Assembly: GCF_001690685.1 (NCBI RefSeq)
Contig: NZ_LZGL01000005.1
Span: 62,001-126,000, forward strand
Reading direction: 5' to 3'
DNA length: 64,000 nucleotides
DNA from: Gilliamella sp. wkB112
Lineage (GTDB): Bacteria > Pseudomonadota > Gammaproteobacteria > Enterobacterales > Orbaceae
The position numbers and the translations under genes were made by a program. Each line of letters begins with the position of its first letter. The stretch's first letter is position 1. Shown here piece after piece: positions 10,302-18,604 of this stretch. The notes under the pieces were generated by a model. It made no database searches. It was not told the DNA's origin and worked only from the letters and a program-made list of their open reading frames with translations.

Positions 10302-10314
10302 GAGGTTATCTATA

Positions 10315-11493
10315 ATGCTTAAGTTTTTTAAATATATTATTGCTGCCCTTGCCGTGACTATTACTGTTGGATGTAGTGTGGCAGAAAGTAAAACAACCAC
10401 GACTGTATCAGGCGTTATTGATTTTGGTGATCCCAACACAAAACAATTTGTAACACGATTAAAATCGATAGCAAGCAATAAAAACAAAGGTCAAGTGGTT
10501 AATATAACTCAATTTGGGGATTCACATACGGCTGCTGATTTTTTTACTGGTGAATTCAGAACATTAATGCAAGAAAAATATGGTAATGCTGGGATTGGTT
10601 GGGTAACTCCGGTTTCAATAAAAGGGCAAAATCATACCGCGGTCAATTGGAAATTTAAAAATTGGGATGTATTAAGTAGTAGAACTTTAACTAATCAAGA
10701 TTTCCCTATGGGTGGATTTATTGCTAAACCGACTAAAGATCAGGCAACAATCCAAATCATTCCCAGCACTTTAAACAATAAAGATTGGCAGGTTAAATTA
10801 ACCTTTAAAACACTAAAAAACTCGACCGATTCAATTAAACTTTATGACGTAAATAATAAGCTGATTAGTTTTAATTATAATCCTAAAACTAATATTTGGC
10901 AAACATCTTCAGTTACTTCTAAACTGCCATTAGTGATTACAAGTAAGAACGATGTTGAATTAGGTGGTATTTGGTTAACCAGAAATCATCAATCTGGGGT
11001 GGTGGTTTCGGCTATTGCCACCAATGGAGCAAAACAAAACATTTGGCAAAAATGGAGTCCAAGTTGGTTTAAAGAATTGGCCTCCTCGCAAAGCGACTTA
11101 GTGATACTTGAGTATGGAACCAATGAAAGCTTCGACGAAACCTTAGATTTTAATGAATATCGTAAAAATTTAGTTAGTAATATTCGTCAAATTCGTAAGT
11201 CATTACCTAAAGCTGCAATTTTGTTGATATCACCGCCAGATACCATGGCGAATGAAAAACAAGCACCAAAATCGTTTGCACAAATAAAAAATATCCAAAA
11301 ACAAGTAGCAAAATCTGAAAAAACATTATTTTGGGATTGGCAGGCGGCAATGGGTGGTAAATATTCTATTAAAAGTTGGCGGCAAAAAGGACTTGCTCGA
11401 CCAGATTTAGTTCATCAAACCTTACAAGGTTATAAAGAGAGTGCTCGGATCTTTTATGCTGATTTGAATGAATTTGTTAAAAAAAATAAATGA
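10315..11493 (+). CDS. Predicted lipoprotein with SGNH/GDSL domain
   Basis: 392 residues from ATG 10315; the open frame continues upstream to 10219 inside the previous gene, but this ATG gives a normal signal peptide and follows AAGAGG. The signal peptide ends in a lipobox-like TVGC, with Cys20 as the likely lipidated residue. SGNH blocks are ITQFGDSHTAADFF (Ser70), LVILEYGTNES (block III Asn) and DLVHQTLQGY (Asp-x-x-His). It would be a periplasmic, membrane-tethered esterase or acetyltransferase completing the MBOAT/SGNH/SGNH cassette. One SGNH protein may transfer acyl groups and the other transfer or remove them; the sequence does not say which. pyrF, 32 bases downstream, is a housekeeping gene. 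Confidence 0.75.
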   Translation: MLKFFKYIIAALAVTITVGCSVAESKTTTTVSGVIDFGDPNTKQFVTRLKSIASNKNKGQVVNITQFGDSHTAADFFTGEFRTLMQEKYGNAGIGWVTPVSIKGQNHTAVNWKFKNWDVLSSRTLTNQDFPMGGFIAKPTKDQATIQIIPSTLNNKDWQVKLTFKTLKNSTDSIKLYDVNNKLISFNYNPKTNIWQTSSVTSKLPLVITSKNDVELGGIWLTRNHQSGVVVSAIATNGAKQNIWQKWSPSWFKELASSQSDLVILEYGTNESFDETLDFNEYRKNLVSNIRQIRKSLPKAAILLISPPDTMANEKQAPKSFAQIKNIQKQVAKSEKTLFWDWQAAMGGKYSIKSWRQKGLARPDLVHQTLQGYKESARIFYADLNEFVKKNK

Positions 11494-11525
11494 TAGTTAA
11501 ATTTTAAAAAAGGAATAAATAAATT

Positions 11526-12230
11526 ATGTCATCACCAATCATTGTTGCTGTTGATTTTGCTGATGTTAAATCGGCTTGGGAATTTATTGATCGGGTCGAT
11601 CCTAAAGATTGCCGTCTAAAAATTGGTAAAGAATTGTTTACTCATGCTGGGCCTGATTTTATTAAACAGGTTATGCAAAAAGGTTTCGATATTTTTTTAG
11701 ATCTTAAATTTCATGATATTCCTAATACAGTGGCTAAAGCAGTAGCGGCGACAGCTGATTTAGGCGTGTGGATGACCAATGTGCATGCGAGTGGCGGTTC
11801 TCGGATGATGGAAGCTGCTAAAGATGCTTTGTATGTATATGGTAAGGATGCGCCATTATTAATTGCTGTTACCGTATTAACTAGTATGGAATCAGCGGAT
11901 CTAAAAGAAATTGGCATCAACGTTTCACCTCTTGAACAGACCACTAAATTAGCCATTTTGGCAAAGAATTGTGGCCTTGACGGAGTCGTATGCTCAGCTA
12001 AAGAAGTTCAAAGCTTTAGGACTCGTTTGGGGGGTGATTTCAAATTAGTTACGCCAGGTATTCGACCGGCTGGCTCTAATCCTGATGATCAACGTCGTAT
12101 TATGACTCCACAACGAGCACAAGCTGCTGGATCTGATTATTTGGTAATAGGACGGCCAATTACTCAAGCTAAAGATCCTTCTAAAGCATTACAATCAATT
12201 TTATCTACCTTAGATTTAAGCATAGGTTGA
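11526..12230 (+). CDS. pyrF: Orotidine-5'-phosphate decarboxylase
   Basis: 234 residues. Makes UMP from OMP, the last step of de novo UMP synthesis. The active-site motif [12 protein letters not shown] supplies Asp59, Lys61 and Asp64. VVCSAKE and [17 protein letters not shown], binding the phosphate and base, are also present. A good AAAAAGGAATAA site precedes ATG 11526. yciH follows 7 bases after the stop, the same pair as in E. coli. Confidence 0.97.
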   Translation: MSSPIIVAVDFADVKSAWEFIDRVDPKDCRLKIGKELFTHAGPDFIKQVMQKGFDIFLDLKFHDIPNTVAKAVAATADLGVWMTNVHASGGSRMMEAAKDALYVYGKDAPLLIAVTVLTSMESADLKEIGINVSPLEQTTKLAILAKNCGLDGVVCSAKEVQSFRTRLGGDFKLVTPGIRPAGSNPDDQRRIMTPQRAQAAGSDYLVIGRPITQAKDPSKALQSILSTLDLSIG

Positions 12231-12237
12231 TACTGGT

Positions 12238-12558
12238 ATGTCAGGAAATCCACTTGTTTATAGCACTGATCAAGGGCGTATTAAACCGACAGAAACAATG
12301 GCAACTCGTCCCAAAGGGGATGGGATTATCCGTATTCAACGACAAACATCAGGACGTAAAGGTAAGGGAGTTTGTGTTATATCAGGATTTGATCTTAGTG
12401 ATACGCAACTACTGCAATTAGCTGCTGAGCTTAAAAAACGTTGTGGTTGTGGCGGATCAGTTAAAGACGGGTTAATTGAAATTCAAGGTGACAAACGTGA
12501 TTTATTAAAGTCTCTACTTGAGGATAAAGGCTATAAAGTTAAATTAGCAGGTGGTTAA
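12238..12558 (+). CDS. yciH: YciH, SUI1/eIF1-like protein
   Basis: 106 residues, close to E. coli YciH throughout. The N-terminal half carries RPKGDGIIRIQRQTSGRKG; the C-terminal SUI1 core reads LKKRCGCGGSVKDGLIEIQG. The family resembles eukaryotic eIF1 and is thought to affect fidelity of translation initiation, though its bacterial role is poorly defined. Start ATG 12238 lies 7 bases after pyrF. A hairpin at 12575-12606 follows the stop. Confidence 0.95.
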   Translation: MSGNPLVYSTDQGRIKPTETMATRPKGDGIIRIQRQTSGRKGKGVCVISGFDLSDTQLLQLAAELKKRCGCGGSVKDGLIEIQGDKRDLLKSLLEDKGYKVKLAGG

Positions 12559-12574
12559 TTTTTTGATTGTAGTC

Positions 12575-12606
12575 ATAACTCCCCTTATGATTAAAGTGGG
12601 AGTTAT
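12575..12606 (+). terminator. Weak terminator hairpin after yciH
   Basis: Nine-base perfect stem ATAACTCCC/GGGAGTTAT. Only a poor U-tract follows (TATTGTATAA), so it may be leaky or simply separate yciH from convergent tmaR. Confidence 0.45.
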
Positions 12607-12617
12607 TATTGTATAAA

Positions 12618-12938
12618 TTAATTTGATCTATACGTGCGCATTTTTTTGCTGATTTCTCGGCGTTCTTTAGAAATTTCAGCATTTTTAATAATATAATCAT
12701 CCACACGATCGTCATAGTCGCTTTTCATATTAGCAATAATAGCTTGTAGTTCATCGTAAGTCATTTCAGGCTTTATATACTCGCTCAAGTTTTCAAGCAA
12801 TAGAACTCGTTTTTGGTTATCACGGATTTTTTTCTCGTTATCTGAAATTTCACGTTTTAATTTATTTAAACGACGTGATAAGCGAATGTATTCTAGCACA
12901 TCTTGAAATGATGGTGCGGCAGATTTTTCCTTGTCCAT
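12618..12938 (-). CDS. tmaR: TmaR (YeeX, DUF496), pole-localising protein
   Basis: 106 residues, predominantly charged alpha-helix with coiled-coil character. It aligns closely with E. coli Yee[42 protein letters not shown] and [20 protein letters not shown]. In E. coli, TmaR clusters at the cell pole and controls the localisation of the phosphotransferase enzyme EI; the same role is assumed here. A strong AGAAGGGG precedes the ATG on the minus strand. It stands alone, convergent with yciH and divergent from accD. Confidence 0.93.
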   Translation of the reverse strand: MDKEKSAAPSFQDVLEYIRLSRRLNKLKREISDNEKKIRDNQKRVLLLENLSEYIKPEMTYDELQAIIANMKSDYDDRVDDYIIKNAEISKERREISKKMRTYRSN

Positions 12939-13230
12939 CTATAACCCCTTCTTTCTAAAAATGGAAAATTAAATGATTATTAATTATATACTATTAATTT
13001 TTTAATATCATATTAATTATGACTGAATAATTAAATGAGAATATATGTGACTGACAAAATAGTAAGTTTTTTATCCAGAATAATTATTCATTTTTTAAAT
13101 TAAAACAGAATGTTATTCTAGAATCCATTGTTTAAAATTGGATAAAAACAAAAACAACTGTTAAGAATTACTACAAAGTATTATACAATAGCGCGATATT
13201 TGAAAAGAGTACCAGATTGAGAGAGCTATA
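12939..13230. promoter_or_regulatory. Divergent intergenic region, tmaR/accD
   Basis: 292 very AT-rich bases between divergent genes; it must hold both promoters. I see no small gene or clear regulator site. Confidence 0.5.
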
Positions 13231-14121
13231 ATGAGCTGGATTGAAAAAATTCTAAGTAAAAATAATATATCGGCTGATCACAAAAAAGCAAATATCCCAG
13301 GTGGAGTTTGGACGAAGTGTAGTAATTGTGAACAGATACTTTATCAAGCTGAACTAGATCTTAATTTAGAAGTTTGTCCTAAATGTGACCATCATATGCA
13401 TATTCCTGCAAGGGTTAGATTGTATCGCTTTTTAGATGAAGATTCAGATGTCGAGATCGGATCAGATTTAGCACCTAAAGACATTTTAAAGTTCAAAGAT
13501 ACTAAAAAATATAAAGATCGATTAACTGCAGCACAGAAAGAAACACATGAAAAAGAAGCCTTAGTGGTCATGAAGGGTAAATTATTTGGTATCCCGGTGG
13601 TGGTTGCCTGTTTTGAGTTTGCATTTATTGGTGGCTCAATGTCTTCTGTAGTCGGAGCTTTATTTGTTCGTGCGGCAGAGCAAGCTATAGCGGATAAATG
13701 TCCTTTAATTTGTTTCTCAACTAGTGGTGGAGCTAGAATGCAAGAAGCGCTTTTTTCGCTGATGCAAATGGCAAAAACTAGCGCTATTTTAGCCAAGATG
13801 CAAGATGAAGGATTACCTTACATCTCTGTCATGACTGATCCGACCATGGGTGGAGTATCAGCTAGCTTGGCTATGCTAGGTGATATAAATATCGCTGAGC
13901 CTAAAGCTTTGATTGGTTTTGCTGGCCCTCGTGTGATCCAGCAAACCGTTCGGGAAACTTTGCCCGAAGGCTTTCAACGTAGTGAATTTTTACTAGAAAA
14001 AGGTGCAATAGATCTAATTGTTCATCGTAAAGATATGCGTCCCAAAATTGCTAGTTTATTGGCAAAATTGATGAAACGCCCTGATCCTTTCAATGACCCA
14101 ACCGTACATGAGACAGTCTGA
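13231..14121 (+). CDS. accD: Acetyl-CoA carboxylase carboxyltransferase beta subunit
   Basis: 296 residues, near the E. coli length. Together with AccA it moves the carboxyl group from biotin to acetyl-CoA to make malonyl-CoA, the first committed step of fatty acid synthesis. The four-cysteine zinc ribbon is at the N-terminus (CSNCEQ then CPKCDHHM). The crotonase-like core follows with [25 protein letters not shown] and [13 protein letters not shown]. It heads accD-folC-dedD-cvpA-purF, the same order as in E. coli. A GAGAGAG stretch precedes the ATG. Confidence 0.97.
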   Translation: MSWIEKILSKNNISADHKKANIPGGVWTKCSNCEQILYQAELDLNLEVCPKCDHHMHIPARVRLYRFLDEDSDVEIGSDLAPKDILKFKDTKKYKDRLTAAQKETHEKEALVVMKGKLFGIPVVVACFEFAFIGGSMSSVVGALFVRAAEQAIADKCPLICFSTSGGARMQEALFSLMQMAKTSAILAKMQDEGLPYISVMTDPTMGGVSASLAMLGDINIAEPKALIGFAGPRVIQQTVRETLPEGFQRSEFLLEKGAIDLIVHRKDMRPKIASLLAKLMKRPDPFNDPTVHETV

Positions 14122-14127
14122 TTGATC

Positions 14128-15414
14128 ATGCAAAATAAAGTACCTAATGCCATGTCTGATTTATCGACATGGCTTTGTTATTTAGAGCGACTACATCCTA
14201 CAACCATTGATCTGGGATTGGATCGAGTAAAAACTGTTGCTCAACGACTTGATTTATTACGACCAGCAGAAATGGTATTCACCGTTGCTGGTACCAATGG
14301 TAAAGGTACTACTTGCAGAACACTCGAAATGATTTTACTTGCTGATGAATATCAAGTTGGGGTTTATAGTTCTCCCCATTTATTAAGATTTACTGAGCGA
14401 GTTCGAATTAATAATCAAGAATCAACCGAACAAGATACAGTTAAGGCATTTGCTGAAATTGAAAAATCACGTGGTGATATCTCACTTACTTATTTTGAGT
14501 ATGCGACACTAGCTGCTCTTTATCAATTCAAACAAGCACAATTAGATGTGGTTATTTTGGAAGTAGGGCTTGGTGGTAGGTTAGATGCGACTAATATTGT
14601 TGATGCAGATATATCCGTAATAACAACTATTGGTATTGATCATGTTGATTATTTGGGTAATACTCGTGAAAGTATAGGTCGAGAGAAAGCCGGTATTTTT
14701 AAACCTAACAGCATTGCGATTATCGGTGAACCAGATATACCAGAGTCGATACTTGAGGTAGCTAAAATAATTGGCTGTCCACTTTATACGGTTAATCATA
14801 ATTGGTCTTATTCACAGACGGATAAACATCAGTGGCAGTTTGATTCGCCATTAGAACAGTACCAATGCTTACCTATCCCTCATATTCCTTTAACTAATGC
14901 CGCAACTGCAATTGCAGCTTTAACTTATTCATCCTTAAAAATTAATCAACACGCTGTTCATGAAGGATTAACACAAGCAAGTTTGATGGGTAGATTTCAG
15001 CAACTGCAAATTTCACCATTGGTGATTATTGATGTTGCCCACAACCCCCATGCGGCAAATTATTTATATAATCAGTTAGAGCAACTAAAATCCGAACGTT
15101 TGTCCGTCGGTAAAGTTAGATTTGTGATTGGCATGCTTAAAGATAAGGATATTAAAAGTACTTTAGCAATATTGCATGGTGATGTTTGGTATTGTGCATC
15201 GCTTTATGGTGAAAGAGGATGTAGTGGCGAAGTTTTAAAGCAATACCTATTGGAAAATGGTGTAATAGATGTGACTTCTTTTGATACCGTTGCTGATGCT
15301 TATCGAAAGGCAATGCAAGATGCCAAAGAAGATGATATTATCATTGTATGTGGTTCATTTCATACAGTATCTGATGTGTTAGTAAATTTAAGTGAAATCA
15401 ATCATGGTAAATAA
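14128..15414 (+). CDS. folC: Bifunctional folylpolyglutamate synthase / dihydrofolate synthase
   Basis: 428 residues from ATG 14128; the frame can also open at TTG 14122 just after accD, but the ATG aligns better with the E. coli N-terminus. FolC adds glutamate to dihydropteroate and then to folates. The ATP-binding motif is VAGTNGKGTTCRTLE. Mur-ligase-like signatures include LEVGLGGRLDATNIV, IGIDHVDYLG, REKAGIF and DVAHNPHAA. It follows accD within 6 bases and its end overlaps dedD. Confidence 0.95.
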   Translation: MQNKVPNAMSDLSTWLCYLERLHPTTIDLGLDRVKTVAQRLDLLRPAEMVFTVAGTNGKGTTCRTLEMILLADEYQVGVYSSPHLLRFTERVRINNQESTEQDTVKAFAEIEKSRGDISLTYFEYATLAALYQFKQAQLDVVILEVGLGGRLDATNIVDADISVITTIGIDHVDYLGNTRESIGREKAGIFKPNSIAIIGEPDIPESILEVAKIIGCPLYTVNHNWSYSQTDKHQWQFDSPLEQYQCLPIPHIPLTNAATAIAALTYSSLKINQHAVHEGLTQASLMGRFQQLQISPLVIIDVAHNPHAANYLYNQLEQLKSERLSVGKVRFVIGMLKDKDIKSTLAILHGDVWYCASLYGERGCSGEVLKQYLLENGVIDVTSFDTVADAYRKAMQDAKEDDIIIVCGSFHTVSDVLVNLSEINHGK

Positions 15415-15997
15415 TCAAACGAACAAAACTAATACCCAAAATAGAGTACGTAATCGCCTAGTAGGTTTGGCAACATTATTATTAATTTTAGCCGCTATTG
15501 CACCATGGATTTTAACGGATAAATCAAGTTCACGTACATCAACAACTCCTATTTTAAAACCAGACGTAGTTAATCAACAAAATCAAGTAACTCCTTCAGC
15601 GGATGATTCTAATAATGATTTCGCTAATAATACTAATAGTTTACCTGATATCCCCTATATTCCTAATGATGAGCAAAATGCTGATTCAACTATATCATCT
15701 GACATGGCTGATGAAGTGGATACTGCAACTCAAGTTTCTAGTACCAGTCAAGTAGAACCAGATTCTAAGCTATATATGATTCAGTTAACTGCCTTGAAAA
15801 ATAAACAAAAAATAGAAGAATTAGTTGCTCTTTTAAGATTGAATAATTATAACGTTAGGATAATACCGAAAAATCCGGAACCTAATCAGTTAATTAAATT
15901 ACAAGTGGGTCCTTATGCTAAAAAAGGGCAAGCAGAACAGGTAATTATAAGTTTAAATAATTTGACGAAATTAAAGGGAATCATTGTAGCTAACTAG
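15404..15997 (+). CDS. dedD: DedD, SPOR-domain cell division protein
   Basis: 197 residues from ATG 15404, overlapping the folC end by 11 bases; an in-frame GTG at 15392 is possible but less likely. One membrane segment (about residues 20-38, LVGLATLLLILAAIAPWIL) is followed by a long, acidic, Asn/Ser-rich linker and a C-terminal SPOR domain (about 125-197, YMIQLTALKNKQKIEELVALL onward, with KLQVGPYAKKGQA). SPOR domains bind denuded septal peptidoglycan, so this protein should act at the division site. folC-dedD-cvpA-purF order matches E. coli. Confidence 0.9.
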   Translation: MVNNQTNKTNTQNRVRNRLVGLATLLLILAAIAPWILTDKSSSRTSTTPILKPDVVNQQNQVTPSADDSNNDFANNTNSLPDIPYIPNDEQNADSTISSDMADEVDTATQVSSTSQVEPDSKLYMIQLTALKNKQKIEELVALLRLNNYNVRIIPKNPEPNQLIKLQVGPYAKKGQAEQVIISLNNLTKLKGIIVAN

Positions 15998-16106
15998 CTA
16001 GTTCAATAAATAAAAATTGGCTATAACATAGGTTTAATTTAAACATTTCTGTTTAGAATTATAAAAAGTAATTAAAAGATATTATTAACATAATTGGCGA
16101 ATTATT

Positions 16107-16595
16107 ATGATGAATTGGGTTGATTTTACTATTATAGGTGTGATTGTTTTTTCAGCATTAATTAGTATTGTAAGGGGCTTCGTTCGCGAGGCTTTATCAC
16201 TTGTTAGTTGGGTACTAGCTTTTGTTATTGCCAGTCGGTTTTATATTTATATCACTGAATATTTGACCTATTTTGATAGCGATTTAGTGCGTAATGCGGT
16301 AGCAATAGCCATTTTGTTTATAGCTACTTTGCTTGTGTGTTCAGTGGTATCTTACGTTATTGGTGAATTAATTCAAAGAACTGGATTATCCGGTACAGAT
16401 CGTGTATTAGGTATCTGCTTTGGTGTATTGAGAGGTATATTAATTGTGGCGGCGGTACTGTTTTTTGTTGATACGTTTACGCCATTATCGCAGTCACCTT
16501 ATTGGGCTCAATCACAGCTTATCCCTCATTTTCATTTTATTATTCGCTGGTTTTTTGACTATATACAAAATTCGTCCTCGTTTTTAGTTCATTAA
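16107..16595 (+). CDS. cvpA: CvpA family inner-membrane protein
   Basis: 162 residues with four membrane segments, very similar to E. coli CvpA (FVREALSLVSWVLAF, GLSGTDRVLGICFG, LIPHFHFIIRWFFDY). It is known for its requirement in colicin V production and for envelope and bile-stress phenotypes, but its molecular role is unsettled. Two adjacent ATGs (16107, 16110) are possible starts; E. coli begins at the equivalent of the second. purF follows 18 bases later. Confidence 0.93.
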   Translation: MMNWVDFTIIGVIVFSALISIVRGFVREALSLVSWVLAFVIASRFYIYITEYLTYFDSDLVRNAVAIAILFIATLLVCSVVSYVIGELIQRTGLSGTDRVLGICFGVLRGILIVAAVLFFVDTFTPLSQSPYWAQSQLIPHFHFIIRWFFDYIQNSSSFLVH

Positions 16596-16613
16596 CTTTA
16601 AGGTAATTATTGT

Positions 16614-18128
16614 ATGTGTGGTGTTGTTGGTATTGTTGGATGTAGTGCAGTTAATCAATCTATTTATGACGCGTTGAATGTTTTGCAACATCGTGGTCAA
16701 GATGCCGCAGGTATCGTTACCATTGATCAGGAAAATCGCTTTCGGTTACGAAAAGCTAACGGTTTAGTAAAAGATGTTTTCCAAGAACATCACATGCAAC
16801 GTTTACAAGGTAAACTTGGTATTGGGCATGTTCGTTACCCTACTGCAGGTAGTTCAAGTCCTTCAGAAGCGCAACCATTTTATGTCAACTCTCCATATGG
16901 TATAGCTCTTGCTCATAATGGTAACTTAACCAACACCGATGAATTACGTGATAAAGTATTCGAATTAGCAAAACGCCATATTAATACTAATTCTGATTCA
17001 GAGGTATTACTTAATATTTTTGCCCATGAACTTGATAAATTCCCGACTTACCCACTCAGTGCAGATAATATTTTTAGTGCAATACATAATGTTCATGAAA
17101 TTATTAAAGGTGCTTATGCTTGCGTGGCAATGATCATTGGTCATGGACTTGTTGCATTTAGAGATCCCTATGGTATTCGACCGTTAGTAATTGGTAAAAG
17201 AGTAACTGAGAATCAACAAATCGAATATATGGTGGCTTCAGAAAGTGTGGCATTAGATATTTTAGATTTTGAACTTATACGTGATGTTCAGCCTGGTGAA
17301 GCGATCTATATAACTGAAGATGGGCAGTTTTATGCTCAGCAATGCGCCAATAATCCACAATATTATCCATGTATTTTTGAATATGTTTATTTTGCTAGAC
17401 CAGATTCTTTGATGAATGGTGTATCAGTGTATCAATCACGTATTTTAATGGGACAAAAGTTAGGAAAAAAAATAGCTAAACAATGGCATGATGTAGATAT
17501 TGACGTTGTAATTCCTATTCCAGAAACATCTTGTGATGCGGCACTTGAAATTGCACGTATTTTAAATAAACCTTATCGTCAAGGATTTGTTAAAAATCGC
17601 TATATAGGTCGAACTTTTATTATGCCCGGACAAAACGCTCGTAAGCAATCAGTAAGGCGTAAACTTAATGCTAATCGTATTGAGTTTGAAGGTAAAAATG
17701 TTTTATTAGTCGATGATTCCATAGTTAGAGGAACCACTTCTCAACAAATTTTGGAAATGGTACGTTCTGTTGGCGCCAAAAAAATATATTTAGCATCAGC
17801 AGCTCCAGAAATTAGATATCCAAATGTGTATGGAATTGATATGCCAGTTGCCAGTGAACTTATTGCTTATAACCGTACTGTAGTTGAAATTGCTAAAGAT
17901 ATTGGTGCTGATGGTCTTATTTTTCAAAATTTGGAAGACTTGATTGACGCAATAAGACTGGAAAATCCAAATATTGAACATTTTGAGTGTTCAGTATTTG
18001 ATGGTAAATATGTTACTGAAGGTATTGATAATCATTATTTATCATTGCTAGAACAACGGCGCAAAGATAATAAAAGGACTCCTCTTCTAAAAGAATCTGA
18101 AAACCTAGAAATTTATAATGAAGGTTAA
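16614..18128 (+). CDS. purF: Amidophosphoribosyltransferase
   Basis: 504 residues. Catalyses the first step of purine synthesis, forming phosphoribosylamine from PRPP and glutamine. It begins MCGVVGIVG, where Cys2 becomes the N-terminal nucleophile of the glutaminase domain. The C-terminal half holds the PRPP-binding loop [27 protein letters not shown] and IPIPETS are also conserved. AAGGTAATT lies ahead of ATG 16614. It closes the accD-purF cluster. Confidence 0.97.
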   Translation: MCGVVGIVGCSAVNQSIYDALNVLQHRGQDAAGIVTIDQENRFRLRKANGLVKDVFQEHHMQRLQGKLGIGHVRYPTAGSSSPSEAQPFYVNSPYGIALAHNGNLTNTDELRDKVFELAKRHINTNSDSEVLLNIFAHELDKFPTYPLSADNIFSAIHNVHEIIKGAYACVAMIIGHGLVAFRDPYGIRPLVIGKRVTENQQIEYMVASESVALDILDFELIRDVQPGEAIYITEDGQFYAQQCANNPQYYPCIFEYVYFARPDSLMNGVSVYQSRILMGQKLGKKIAKQWHDVDIDVVIPIPETSCDAALEIARILNKPYRQGFVKNRYIGRTFIMPGQNARKQSVRRKLNANRIEFEGKNVLLVDDSIVRGTTSQQILEMVRSVGAKKIYLASAAPEIRYPNVYGIDMPVASELIAYNRTVVEIAKDIGADGLIFQNLEDLIDAIRLENPNIEHFECSVFDGKYVTEGIDNHYLSLLEQRRKDNKRTPLLKESENLEIYNEG

Positions 18129-18604
18129 TACTAAGCTACTTAGAATTAATATAAATGACAAAATTATTAGAAAAAGATGTAAAAATTATAGTTTTTATTT
18201 ATTTTTATCTATAAAAAAATAAATATATTTTCATATATACTTAAATTAACAAGTAAGTCATTTTTTAATTATCTATATTATTCAATATATTAAATTTTTG
18301 TAATGATTTTCATTATTAATTTATTCAAATTTAACTATTTGAATAATATAGTTATAAATTCTCCATATGAAAAAAAATCAAAAAATAAAATAAAACACTT
18401 TGTTAAATGACTTTTTTGTAATAAAATCCATCCTGTTATAGTTTCGTTATTGTAAATAAATTTAAAACTTTTAATAAACTAGAAAGAAAACTGGCATATA
18501 ACAGACTTGATATCTAAAAAAGAATAAATAATTATCAGATAATATTAGCGGATAATTAAAGCGTTAATATTATTGTTATATATGAAATATAAGGAATAAT
18601 TAAG
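18129..18604 (+). promoter_or_regulatory. Long AT-rich upstream region of the SinH-like adhesin
   Basis: 476 bases without a gene. It contains a palindrome TAATGA-TTT-TCATTA at 18301-18315 that resembles a Fur box, and a -10-like TATAGT around 18437-18442. The unusual length suggests regulated expression of the adhesin, but nothing is proven. Confidence 0.5.
18299..18317. promoter_or_regulatory. Possible Fur box (weak)
   Basis: TGTAATGATTTTCATTATT matches the 19-base Fur consensus at 14 positions and contains the perfect arms TAATGA and TCATTA. It lies nearly 290 bases before the adhesin start, in DNA so AT-rich that chance matches are likely. Confidence 0.3.

Noticed and set aside
10219-10314. 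Upstream extension of the SGNH lipoprotein
   Set aside because: It lies inside the previous gene and would bury the signal peptide and lipobox.
13392-13796. 134-residue minus-strand open frame inside accD
   Set aside because: It is antisense to a highly conserved gene and its peptide has no signature or ribosome-binding site.
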